From the NCBI RefSeq assembly GCF_024649945.1, contig NZ_JANKMS010000006.1, positions 248,001 to 312,000 on the forward strand: 64,000 nucleotides of DNA, in the 5' to 3' direction. Origin of the DNA: Flavobacterium panacis. Its GTDB lineage: Bacteria; Bacteroidota; Bacteroidia; Flavobacteriales; Flavobacteriaceae. This document shows, piece by piece, positions 44,801 to 53,031 of this stretch. Within the stretch, counting starts at the first letter, position 1. The number at the start of each line of letters is the position of its first letter. The notes beneath the pieces were generated by a model that was not told where the DNA came from, made no database searches, and worked only from the letters and a program-made list of their open reading frames with translations. The translations under genes and the position numbers were made by a program.

Positions 44801-45874
44801 ACTATGCATATCGATCAGGCAAGATCGGTTATTAAAAAGTCAGACCATAAAAGAGTTACAGAAGCCTTTGATGCCGCTCAAAACAGAGAAACAGGAGGGA
44901 AGTATGAGGCAGAATATAAGATTATTAACGGCATTACCGGTCAGGAACGCGTAATACATTCTGTTGGGCGAACCTATTTCAATGAAGAAGGAATGCCGCT
45001 GGTAATCAGCGGAACAGCTAAAGATATCACGCTGCAGAGAGAAATGCAGTTAGCGCTAGAAAATGAAGTAAAGCTAAGAACAAGTGAACTCGCAAGTGTT
45101 CTTGAACAATTGCAGGAAGCAAATAAGGAGCTGCAGAAGTCTAATTACGCATTGAAGCATTCCAACGAAGAACTGGCACAGTTTGCCTATGTTGCGAGCC
45201 ATGACCTGCAGGAGCCTCTGCGTAAAATCAGGTTTTTTGCAGATATGCTGGAGAATGGAAGCTCTTCACTCAGTGCTTCAGAAATAATTATGAAAATTGG
45301 AACTTCTGCAGGACGCATGAGACAGCTTATAGGCGACCTGCTTGCCTTTTCGCGTCTGATCCAGCCGGAAAAAATATATCAGCAGGTAGATTTAAATGCT
45401 GTTCTGGAAAATATATCGGTCGACTTTGAACTCATGATCAAAGAGAAAAATGCGTCAATTAAGATTTCAAAATTACCTGTTATAAAAGCCTCCAGTCTTC
45501 AGATGAACCAGCTGTTCTACAATCTGATGAGTAACGCTTTGAAGTTTACAAATCCTGAAGTCTGTCCCGAGATAACAGTCAGCGCATCGGTAGCAGCTCC
45601 GGATTTTGTCTCAAATTTTACGCACAGCCCGACGCAGCCGTATAATTTTCATCATATCATCTTCAAAGATAACGGGATTGGTTTTGAGAAGAATTTTGAA
45701 AGCCAGATATTTGAAATTTTCAAACGTCTTCATCCGCAGAATATATATCCAGGCTCGGGGATCGGTCTTGCGCTATGCAGAAGAATTGTTATGAATCATC
45801 AGGGAATTCTATTTGCGGAGTCTGAGCTTGGCAAAGGCAGCTGCTTTCATGTTTTTTTTCCAGTTGAGAGTTAG
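41849..45874 (+). CDS. Multi-PAS sensor histidine kinase
   Basis: 1341 residues from GTG at 41849, which directly follows an in-frame TAG. A degenerate PAS-like domain (1-165; FLVWGDQHNFFYNDSFRP) is followed by about seven PAS domains (near 178-290, 300-415, 425-555, 560-690, 695-815, 820-945 and 950-1070), then a coiled coil, HisKA with His1118 (ASHDLQEPLRK) and HATPase (N-box MSNALKFTN, DNGIGFEKNF, GSGIGLALCRR). No membrane segment is predicted, so it is probably cytosolic. There is no receiver domain; partners may be the stand-alone receivers further on. The PAS ligands are not evident. Confidence 0.93.
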   Translation: MEPLECTDYKYGFLRTGGNLGRLINDFNWCGTALGPIDLWSENLCSSLSILLGSSVPSFLVWGDQHNFFYNDSFRPFLKKSDAGSEVLGNDVNEVLKAEWKTAAFTLKDMEVKHLAKSEDNITTSFVHNSTSKQVYLTLSYRAVFDKNGSSRGFFVTCIESSAAMPALIKSSSARSQLNSVLMQSNAGIAQADMNGRIVEVNERYCQMLGYSRDEILKMNLGELTHPDDLEHNKILIQDCIANGKDFLMTKRYICKNGKEIWVTNSVALVVDYQGNKYITAIAIDITEQKEKEKQLTVSENRFKSLVGKAPVGTALFRGEEFYIDLANDVVLGYWKKKDDIIGKKITDVLSDSTNYELFERLDQVTRSGSFFKAEGALIVDKKTGAESYFDYSLTPLFDENNTVYGVLYMCSDVTISIKAQNQTAENLNQLASIFEQSPVGIATLTVSDDLAFQSANAFYCELVGRERNDLIGKPLLEALPEIKGQGFDALLKEVINTGQAFVAKEVEVELFRRGRMEYIYVDLTYQLHHNLEGGAEIILVIATDVTNQVLSRREVEESEAKMQNIIAAAPAGIGLFVGRDLIIENPNQTFIDIVGKGPHIEGLPLREAMPELITEGQAYLKILDDIFETGVPFISPASLVKINQNGVLNDNYYNISYTPIYNKEGEIYAILDIAIDVTAQVKAQQSKEESEAHLELLRDTVPAMIFYLDNEMRYCSYNSVFMDWFGVGKQEAIGKTVREFIGEAAYAKVLPHLSIAYGGEQERYEMFAPSRMGTGRWLSIVYTPHKNNRDEVIGLIVHATDITLSKQTEIALRESESKLLAVLEAAPVSICVFAGEDLRIENPNYPFTVNVNKGSKIEGMSIRDLLADTHSETLIKDVERVYKTGESFNADGIPGIHFKDNHPAFYNISLSPLLDDSGHVYAVLYVSSDVTKEITSIRKIEQTEEALRAAVEIAEMGTWSTDIATGITTVSARHAEIFGFENTTMHIDQARSVIKKSDHKRVTEAFDAAQNRETGGKYEAEYKIINGITGQERVIHSVGRTYFNEEGMPLVISGTAKDITLQREMQLALENEVKLRTSELASVLEQLQEANKELQKSNYALKHSNEELAQFAYVASHDLQEPLRKIRFFADMLENGSSSLSASEIIMKIGTSAGRMRQLIGDLLAFSRLIQPEKIYQQVDLNAVLENISVDFELMIKEKNASIKISKLPVIKASSLQMNQLFYNLMSNALKFTNPEVCPEITVSASVAAPDFVSNFTHSPTQPYNFHHIIFKDNGIGFEKNFESQIFEIFKRLHPQNIYPGSGIGLALCRRIVMNHQGILFAESELGKGSCFHVFFPVES

Positions 45875-46259
45875 TTTTGAAAGCATCATTACATTAGGAA
45901 GCTTTGATCGCATATTCAGCAGAAAATAAGTATGCAAATCCCGAAATGAAAAAGGGGAACGCAATTTCGATTAAGGTGGGAATTGTATAACGATAAGCGG
46001 AAATTGTAAGAATGCCTTCTTAAGACAGGTCTTATATTTGTGCTGTCGGTATAAATGCTAAAACATTTCCAATTCAGACTGCTGATGGCAAGGTGAGGCA
46101 ATGCTCTTAAAGATTCCCCATATTATAATGGCTTTAAGGCAATATCTGAGATATACTTAATAATGCATGTTCCGAAAGATTTAAGCAGGGGATACGTGGA
46201 TGAAAGTTAAAAAAGCGCCGAAAAATTTAGCAAATCAATAAATTATAAATAAATATAAA
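45875..46259. other. Gap upstream of the cold-shock gene
   Basis: 385 nt with no ORF of coding character. The last 100 nt probably form the leader of the cold-shock mRNA, but I see no clear cold-box or promoter. Confidence 0.4.
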
Positions 46260-46451
46260 ATGCAGGAAGGTACAGTAAAATTCTTCAACGAAGAAAAAGG
46301 TTTTGGTTTTATTACACCAAACAACGGCGGAAACGAAATTTTTGTTCATGTTTCAGGCCTCTCAGAAAGTATCCGTGAAAAGGATCAAGTCCGTTATGAG
46401 GTTAAGGAAGGGAAAAAAGGCCCGAATGCGGTAAATGTGATTTTGGCTTAA
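46260..46451 (+). CDS. Cold-shock protein, CspA family
   Basis: 63 residues, a single cold-shock domain. RNP1 is KGFGFI and RNP2 is IFVHVSGL; the start MQEGTVKFFNEEKGFGFITP is standard. It binds single-stranded nucleic acid and melts RNA structure. It sits in the signalling block as a lone gene with its own terminator. Confidence 0.95.
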   Translation: MQEGTVKFFNEEKGFGFITPNNGGNEIFVHVSGLSESIREKDQVRYEVKEGKKGPNAVNVILA

Positions 46452-46472
46452 CCAAAAGTTTGAAACAAATTA

Positions 46473-46504
46473 ATGCACCTGCCTGAAGCAGGTGTTTTTT
46501 TTTG
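46473..46504 (+). terminator. Cold-shock gene terminator
   Basis: CACCTGC pairs with GCAGGTG around CTGAA, followed by nine to ten T residues. Confidence 0.9.
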
Positions 46505-46750
46505 CCTTTCTATTATGTATTGATTAAATTCTCTTATCTTGACCATATAACTTGCAGTTAAGTATTTCTGATAATTTTACTTATTGAAAAGTTTTTTTTA
46601 ATTGAAGGCAATAAAATCCTGATAGGTGCAGCTCTCCTTGATTTAAATGGCATGCAAAAAGAAATAATATAAATCTTTATTTTAATCATGTAAGCTGGCC
46701 CCTTTATCATGTGTTTAAATTTGTCTTCTCATATATAAAATAGTTTTATC

Positions 46751-47053
46751 ATGCCTAAACACACTATTATATTCAAGACCGGACAGCTCATACTTCCCGA
46801 AAAAACGGAAAAGCATTTTATTATGGATCTGCTGCATGCCGGACAGCTTGAACTGGATTATATTGGAGAGCAGAGCCGCGGTCAGAATGGTAACCCTGAA
46901 GAAGTTTCGCTGCTGGAGTTTCATTTTGAAACAGAAGAACCGCTGGACTACCGCATGCAGGAATCTGAACTTAAAAATCTGCTGGCAGCCATGCTGGAAG
47001 GAGGCAGTGCTCGAATCAAGACAGACGGTAATGATATTATGGTTTCTCTTTAA
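46751..47053 (+). CDS. Small hypothetical protein
   Basis: 100 residues, starting MPKHTIIFKTGQLILPEKTE. It is acidic with a mixed alpha/beta pattern and no signal or membrane segment (LLEFHFETEEPLDYRMQESE, MLEGGSARIKTDGNDIMVSL). No family recognised. The next gene, 96 nt downstream on the same strand, is a response regulator, so a role in that circuit is possible but unproved. Confidence 0.6.
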   Translation: MPKHTIIFKTGQLILPEKTEKHFIMDLLHAGQLELDYIGEQSRGQNGNPEEVSLLEFHFETEEPLDYRMQESELKNLLAAMLEGGSARIKTDGNDIMVSL

Positions 47054-47149
47054 CAGGCAGCCTGCAATAGAATCCTAATGGGGCTGGTTTTGGACACTGG
47101 AAATTCTAAATAATAAGCAGCGATAGGCTGTACTGAAAAAGAAATAGAT

Positions 47150-47530
47150 ATGTCTTATAAAAATATATTATTGATTGACGATGACATCGACGATACGCAG
47201 TTTTTTGTGGAAGCGTTACAGGAAGTAAATAAGGATGCTTTATGCCTTACTTCCATGAACCCTGTAAAAGCCCTTGAAGATCTAACAGTATCCGAGCAGC
47301 TGCCTGATATCATTTTTTTAGATTATAACATGCCCTCGGTAAATGGTTTGGAGTTTCTCAAACGTATGCTGCAGATAGAGCGCCTCAGGGATATCGAGGT
47401 AATTATCCTTTCAACCCCTCCTGAAGAAGTGATGATGCCCTGGCTGGACCGTAACCATATCAGGGTGAAGTACATCTCCAAACCTGTGCACATGGAAGAG
47501 CTCCAGGAAATACTCAGAGAGCTGCTCTAG
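47150..47530 (+). CDS. Stand-alone response regulator (receiver domain only)
   Basis: 126 residues. Acidic pocket LLIDDDIDD (10-15), phospho-acceptor Asp58 in IIFLDYNMP, Thr/Ser in ILSTPPEE and Lys in YISKPVH are all present. The 'DDDxDD..FF..AL' start is that of Rcp1-like receivers, which work with phytochrome and multi-PAS kinases. It has no output domain, so it acts by protein contact or as a phosphate carrier. Confidence 0.93.
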   Translation: MSYKNILLIDDDIDDTQFFVEALQEVNKDALCLTSMNPVKALEDLTVSEQLPDIIFLDYNMPSVNGLEFLKRMLQIERLRDIEVIILSTPPEEVMMPWLDRNHIRVKYISKPVHMEELQEILRELL

Positions 47531-47791
47531 GCATACAGCGGATATTTTTGTTTCATGGTTCTTATTAAGATCAGGCCTTGAGGGAATTTTTACAGAGAAA
47601 GAATTAGATTTTTTATTCCGTTTTTCCTTAAGATGAATTTCTTTTAAAATTATCATGGCCCGCACTGTGAGAATATCTGGTAATTTACCAATCAGAAAGA
47701 ATATATAAATCCGGATTATTGCAGGCTGTCCTTTTCAGTTAAAATAATCCATTGCATTATAATTTAATATTTAAGACATAAGGCAAAGATT

Positions 47792-48262
47792 ATGAATGTA
47801 CTTAAAATAGCCATTGCCGCATTTTCTGCAACAAACATCATGACCGCTTTCAGTTATCTGATGTCTGCCTGTTTTAAAAAGCTTTTTCAAGAGCCTGTCA
47901 TAATGGATTTTATACTCAAGGGATTGGGAATTAAACTGAAAGGAAGATGGAATAAAATTGCAGGCTGGTCGGCGCATTACCTTATAGGCTTTGTAATGGC
48001 GCTGTCCTACGAAGCATTATGGAGCTTCACTGTTTTTGAATTCGGTTTTGGATCAGGTATTTTATTTGGAATTGGCAGCGGTTTAATAGGCATTGCTGTG
48101 TGGAGACGGATTTATCTTACCTCCATCCACCGTGATGTGTCTGCAAGATATTATTATGTAGAACTCTTCACGGCGCATGTTATTTTTGCAGTGGTCGTGG
48201 TTATAGCCTTTAAAATATTTAAATATGATCCGATTTCGAAAATAGGGCCTTATCTTTCCTGA
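47792..48262 (+). CDS. Small membrane protein of unknown function
   Basis: 156 residues with about four membrane helices (near 3-25, 62-82, 84-108 and 128-146; GWSAHYLIGFVMALSYEALW, GSGILFGIGSGLIGIAVWRR). Small loops carry basic residues. No family recognised with confidence. Single gene between a receiver gene and a convergent T9SS cargo gene. Confidence 0.7.
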   Translation: MNVLKIAIAAFSATNIMTAFSYLMSACFKKLFQEPVIMDFILKGLGIKLKGRWNKIAGWSAHYLIGFVMALSYEALWSFTVFEFGFGSGILFGIGSGLIGIAVWRRIYLTSIHRDVSARYYYVELFTAHVIFAVVVVIAFKIFKYDPISKIGPYLS

Positions 48263-48512
48263 ATATTGAATGCAGTAAAGTTGAATAAGGGTAAATTGAA
48301 ACATCAAGAATATCTTTATGCAGTATAAATATTGGTGTGGAAATTCCCTATATGCTTTATATTCTGGGATGTCTGCCTTGTTTTGTCGTAAATGGATGCA
48401 TCATGCCCAATTTCTGACGGGAAAAAATAATTCCCTGCTCTTTTTGATCTGCTGAATTCTGCAGCAGCGTAACCAATCTTCTTAGATAATAAATCAATAA
48501 CTATTTTTAGGA
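48263..48512. other. Gap between convergent genes
   Basis: No gene seen; the terminator at 48513-48553 lies at its right edge. Confidence 0.4.
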
Positions 48513-48553
48513 ATAAAAAAAGACCGTGCTGACCTGACTAAGATCCAGCACGG
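48513..48553 (-). terminator. Terminator of the T9SS type C cargo gene
   Basis: CCGTGCTG (48524-48531) and CAGCACGG (48546-48553) pair around a 14-nt loop; on the minus strand a TCTTTTTTTATT tail follows. Confidence 0.85.
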
Positions 48554-48579
48554 CCAATTGCTTTCTGCCCCAAAAAGCA

Positions 48580-49398
48580 CTAGAATATCACTTTTCGAGT
48601 TATGGTCCGGCCATCCTCTAAAGTAGCCTTGACAAGAAGCATCTGGGAAGACGCCTGTATGCCGGAGATCTGAAAGCTGGATGCATCAGTATTCTGGCAG
48701 CTGTAAAGCAGCCTGCCGGCAGCGTCAAATACAGCGGACTGCTTTACAACTGTATTTAGGGATATAAGACTGATGACCTTATCTTGTACAACGACATACA
48801 GCATGACAGGATTATTTTCAACTTTATTTGTTCCTAAGGTTCGCTCTGAAGCATAACGAAGGATAAAACGGTCATTGAAAATTCCGGTATCGGTATTGAA
48901 AGTGTAGCCGCCTTCTCTAAGGTTGTGCAGTTTTCCAGCGGCTTTATCATAGAGATAGATATCCTTCTGAGATAAATCACCGTCCGCATGATCAATGGAA
49001 ATGGTGAGATTTCCCTTAACTGCCGATCTATATCCGAGTACAACAGTGTCAGAGGGATCAATAGGAGCCGGCCTTCCTTGGATTACAAGTTTTTTACCTT
49101 CGCTGATGCTGTAAAAATCGGCGTATCTGTTGGCGTCAAGGGATACAGCATCATAATTTACATCCCATCCGTTGGTTGCTCCTGTAATATACCCAATGAG
49201 CAGCTGTTTGAAAATTCCTTCCGTACTGGTCAGATTAAGCCAGACGCGATGCCTTTCAGACTGCGGCTCATCCTTTTCCGCAATGGATTCGCCTGGAACG
49301 TTTATGTATGTAGAAGGTCCATGTAAAAACGGATCGGAATTTATTGAAACGGCATACTGTGCAGCTAACAGTAAACTTGATAAGAAAAGCTTTTTCAT
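48580..49398 (-). CDS. Secreted protein with T9SS sorting signal of type C
   Basis: 272 residues with a signal peptide (MKKLFLSSLLLAAQYAVS). The middle resembles the extracellular beta-domain that precedes type C sorting signals (RHRVWLNLTSTEGIFKQLLI, GYITGATNGWDVNYDAVSLD, DRFILRYASERTLGTN). The C-terminus has a type C-like end (VFDAAGRLLYSCQ, ILVKATLEDGRTITRKVIF pattern with basic residues). It is predicted to be exported by the type IX system. The mature region is short, so it could be a degenerate copy of a larger surface protein. Confidence 0.82.
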   Translation of the reverse strand: MKKLFLSSLLLAAQYAVSINSDPFLHGPSTYINVPGESIAEKDEPQSERHRVWLNLTSTEGIFKQLLIGYITGATNGWDVNYDAVSLDANRYADFYSISEGKKLVIQGRPAPIDPSDTVVLGYRSAVKGNLTISIDHADGDLSQKDIYLYDKAAGKLHNLREGGYTFNTDTGIFNDRFILRYASERTLGTNKVENNPVMLYVVVQDKVISLISLNTVVKQSAVFDAAGRLLYSCQNTDASSFQISGIQASSQMLLVKATLEDGRTITRKVIF

Positions 49399-50256
49399 GA
49401 TTTAGTATATTTAAAAATTAAAAAGGGGGCTGACGCCGTGATGTTCTAAATTTTAAATAACAGCATAGAATTCCAGTGCCGCTATAGAGCGGTGCTCATG
49501 AAAAGCTATAAATCAAAGTAGTTTTGTACTATATCTGTTATTTTAAATTTTAGCTTACTTTAAAAGCCTAAGTCAGAAAAAACCGATGCTTGGCAGCTGC
49601 AGTCTACACAGGGCTTTAGAGCTTGATAAGCTTATTAAAGCCATACATCGATGATTTAGGTTTTTAGACGATCTAAAGTTTTATTAAGTTAATGATTTTA
49701 ACATAAAAACGGAAATATTGCCTTATATTTAACGTTATTGATGATTTTTTTAACGATTTTATGATAATTGTGTTAAAGTTTATATTTAAACATTCACGAT
49801 TTATATAATTTTTATGTCAAGATGTATGGGAATTCTCATTTAATGGGTGTATCGAACGAATGCCGTAAGCTTTTATCAAATCTTGTATTGGAATTAATGA
49901 AGTGCTTCCAGTTGGCTGGAAAGTGTTTTTATTGCCAGTCTGATGATAAAACCCGCCTGTCGCCATAAGGCAGAGACGGGCTGTCCATAAACATAATCTT
50001 CTAAAAAATGTTTATCTGTATGAAGGCGATTTTCGTAGTTTTATAGCTGTACAAGTACAACAATCAAGCAGATAATAATTATACAATTGTTTTGAGTCGT
50101 TATATATTACAGTTGTATGGATAAATTTTATTTATTTTTTAATATATATGGACTAGAGGGCTTTGGTTTAGATTCTGTCTTTAAAATATGCTGGGCATAT
50201 ATTCAGGAATAATGCTGTTGGTGAAATATAAGTTTTTAAAGTGTGATGGATATTTT
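49399..50256. other. Long gap without a gene
   Basis: 858 nt, AT-rich. A small stem (CCGCT-ATAG-AGCGG, near 49473) and an imperfect GC-rich hairpin near 49950-49981 (CCCGCCTGTCGCC ... GGCAGAGACGGG) are the only structures seen. No ORF has coding character. Confidence 0.45.
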
Positions 50257-51984
50257 TTAAAAATCAGCCGCTTCTTCTCTAAAAATATCTTCTACAATTA
50301 TCATAGAAGCGGCTTCGCAGAAATCCAGACCCGAGTAATCAGGATTATAGCCTCCTATATAAGGGACGGCCATAATATAAATGTTTTCATTATAGCATCC
50401 ATACTGGTCAATAATCTGGAAATTGTCATTGATTGCAATTCCGGAAACCTTCATATAATAACTGCCGTCTGGATTTTTTTCAATCGGCGGGTTTCCATCT
50501 TCAATAATTGTTTCTGCAGCTTCATTAGATTTAAACTTTAAAATGGCAGGGGTCACAGCTTTCTGGGAAACGAGTGATTGAAAAGGAAAATCTTCATAAG
50601 ATAAATGAGGCTGTCCGATACAGTCTACAAACGTACTGTAATATTCAGCTTTCTGTTCTTTATTTTCATCAAGATACCTGTAGATAATTCCTCCTCCTGG
50701 CTGGGGCTCAACAGAACTGTCTTGATTGACGGCTTTAATATCCAGCACGCCGGCATGATGCAGGGCCAGAAGCTCGCTGCATGATTTTTGCGGCACGAAA
50801 GCAATAACAATGGAGATCAGAGGCATTAACACTTTCTGGAGCCTCAGCATATCTTCTGCAGAAAGGTATTTTGCAGGATGGTTCATCGCAAAACTTAAGA
50901 CGGCCAGCATTTCTTTCCAGTAAATGGATTCCTGTCTTTTTATGGATTTTTCTGCCTGTATGTATTCTGCCTGTAAAAGCTGGAAAGGATCCAGACGTTC
51001 TCTGAGTTCCATCATTTCCTGCACAAATTCCTCAATAGAAAGGTTTTTAATTCGGTCGTAAAAATCAGGATCTTTTGTGCGGAAGATTTCTGTGAAATTT
51101 TTTTTAAAAATAAAATCAAGCGAAAGAAAACCATCGTTTCCTTTACGATGCTCGTCTATTTCTTCTCTGGTAAGCAGAGAATCGTGCGATAAATGGGAAT
51201 CTTCTAAGTGGAATCTTACAGCAGGAAGCATACCGCTTCTGGAATGGATTACCATCTTAAAATCAGGGCATTCATCCCTCTTTTCATAGCATAGTTTATG
51301 CTCTGAATCCGCAGCAAATTTACCATTGCACCTTGCTAGAGTTCTTATTGCATCAATTGCAGTAAGCGACGATCCCCTTATAGCAACGGCGTGGTTTAAC
51401 TTTGTCTGCAGTTTGGAAGGCGGGTATGGGGCATCAAAATAGCCTTTTATTTTTCCTTCATGCCTTTTAGGCCAGTTATGTCCAGTGCAGATTACTGCGT
51501 AGTCAAATTCTGATTTTTCAGTTTCTGTGACAACACAGACTTTCTGCTCCTCTTTTTTGTAGATCAAATCCGTAACAGCTGTGTCGTAAAGTATAGTTGT
51601 TGCAATCCCTTTAACAGCTGTAATCTGCTGAAGAAGATCAAACTGTGAGCAGAGGTAATGGCCAAATAAAATTCTAGGCAGCACTTTATATTCATTAAAA
51701 CTGGCGGCACTTATGTTGAATCTCTCCAGTAATTCTGCAGGAGCAGATTTGATCCATTCTTCGATAGAATTAACAATGCCGGGTATTTCATTGTCAGATA
51801 CATTTGTGACATGCTCGTCATTGGCCCCCTCAATGCTGTAAGGCATTCCGGCACCAAGCATTCTCTTCTTTTCATAAATGGTGACCTCCAAACCTATTCT
51901 TCCAGATTCGATAAGTCTTTTGTATAAAAACAGTCCGCTTGGACCTCCGCCTAATATGGCTATCTTTTTTTTATTCTGCTCCAT
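50257..51984 (-). CDS. FAD/NAD(P)-binding oxidoreductase (NAD_binding_9 type)
   Basis: 575 residues. The N-terminal Rossmann loop IAILGGGPSGLFLYKRL and YEKKRMLGAGMPYSIEGAND mark a FAD-binding protein. A second nucleotide motif is around HAVAIRGSSLTAIDAIRTLA, and the closing FAD segment is near IYIMAVPYIGGYNPDYSGLD. In family members the substrate is often unknown; some act in amino-acid or siderophore modification. It is a lone minus-strand gene between the signalling genes. Confidence 0.85.
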   Translation of the reverse strand: MEQNKKKIAILGGGPSGLFLYKRLIESGRIGLEVTIYEKKRMLGAGMPYSIEGANDEHVTNVSDNEIPGIVNSIEEWIKSAPAELLERFNISAASFNEYKVLPRILFGHYLCSQFDLLQQITAVKGIATTILYDTAVTDLIYKKEEQKVCVVTETEKSEFDYAVICTGHNWPKRHEGKIKGYFDAPYPPSKLQTKLNHAVAIRGSSLTAIDAIRTLARCNGKFAADSEHKLCYEKRDECPDFKMVIHSRSGMLPAVRFHLEDSHLSHDSLLTREEIDEHRKGNDGFLSLDFIFKKNFTEIFRTKDPDFYDRIKNLSIEEFVQEMMELRERLDPFQLLQAEYIQAEKSIKRQESIYWKEMLAVLSFAMNHPAKYLSAEDMLRLQKVLMPLISIVIAFVPQKSCSELLALHHAGVLDIKAVNQDSSVEPQPGGGIIYRYLDENKEQKAEYYSTFVDCIGQPHLSYEDFPFQSLVSQKAVTPAILKFKSNEAAETIIEDGNPPIEKNPDGSYYMKVSGIAINDNFQIIDQYGCYNENIYIMAVPYIGGYNPDYSGLDFCEAASMIIVEDIFREEAADF

Positions 51985-52455
51985 TTTTCAAATTTTAAAG
52001 AAAAGTAATATGCATTATTGGACTGGCTCTTATAAAATTTCGCGATTTCGATCTATAATTTCTGTGTAAATTTATCTGCTGTGCTGTTCATCTGATCAGA
52101 CATTTAAATTTTGTAATAGAAATAACGCATGCTGTAAATACAATGGTTTGGTCTCCTGCTAATTTTGTCCTTCAACTCATTTAATGCAGCTGCTGCTATT
52201 CCATGATGGACATTTATGATTGATAGGTCTCAAGGCAGTTATTTTAGTTTTTTGACAAAACTTCACTTCTGCTTTTTATTGGCAGCGAGCGAATAATCAA
52301 TAAAAAAAAGCAACAAAGGAATAATTGATCTTTATCACCCGGCTAGATCTTGACAATAAACTTGTGTTTTCCCTTGCTTTGAATCATTGGGATGCTTAAT
52401 TTTACTTACATCATTGCAGCATGGAATTAGCGCTGTAATATTATATTAACATAAA
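51985..52455. other. Gap without a gene
   Basis: 471 nt separating the divergent FAD protein and receiver genes. No ORF, strong hairpin or convincing promoter was seen. Confidence 0.4.
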
Positions 52456-52911
52456 ATGAATAGAAAAATAATTTTACTGGTTGATGATGACTGCGACGAT
52501 GCTGAATTTTTTAAGTGGGCAATGGTTGGAACGGAAGAGACTTTTGCGGTTAAATTTGTGGACAGCGGTGATGCAGCACTTCAGTTGCTTTCTGAACTGG
52601 AACCGCTGCCTGATTTGATTGTAGTGGATGCCGGAATGCCGAAAATGAACGGCTGGGAGCTGCTCAAGCATATCAAGACGGATTTAAGGTTGGGAAATGT
52701 GCCGGTTGTAATGATGGCCACTTCCTCACGAATGCAAGGAATAGAAGAAGCCCATTCATTGGGTGCGGCAGCTTATATTGTAAAGCCTTCTGATTTTGAT
52801 GAGCTGAAAATGATAATGAAGCAGCTCTGCATCGGCGTACAAACCGATTTAAAAAATACGCTGGAGGATATGCATGCAAGCCTGCCAGCAAACATTTACA
52901 CATTCAGCTAG
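52456..52911 (+). CDS. Stand-alone response regulator, Rcp1-like
   Basis: 151 residues. LLVDDDCDDAEFF at the N-terminus, phospho-acceptor Asp58 in LIVVDAGMP, Thr/Ser in MMATSSR and Lys in AYIVKPSDF. The KPSDFDEL end is typical of Rcp1-type receivers. A 30-residue tail without a known domain follows. It stands 120 bp upstream of the bacteriophytochrome on the same strand and is the natural candidate partner of that kinase. Confidence 0.93.
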   Translation: MNRKIILLVDDDCDDAEFFKWAMVGTEETFAVKFVDSGDAALQLLSELEPLPDLIVVDAGMPKMNGWELLKHIKTDLRLGNVPVVMMATSSRMQGIEEAHSLGAAAYIVKPSDFDELKMIMKQLCIGVQTDLKNTLEDMHASLPANIYTFS

Positions 52912-53031
52912 ATTGCACCTTTTTCATTTACTATAAAAACAACAAGTAAATATCAAGGCTGTTTCCTAAAAACATGTTAAGTCCCTGCTTTTGCACACGC
53001 AGCAGGTACTTTTCTAAATTCACATTATTTA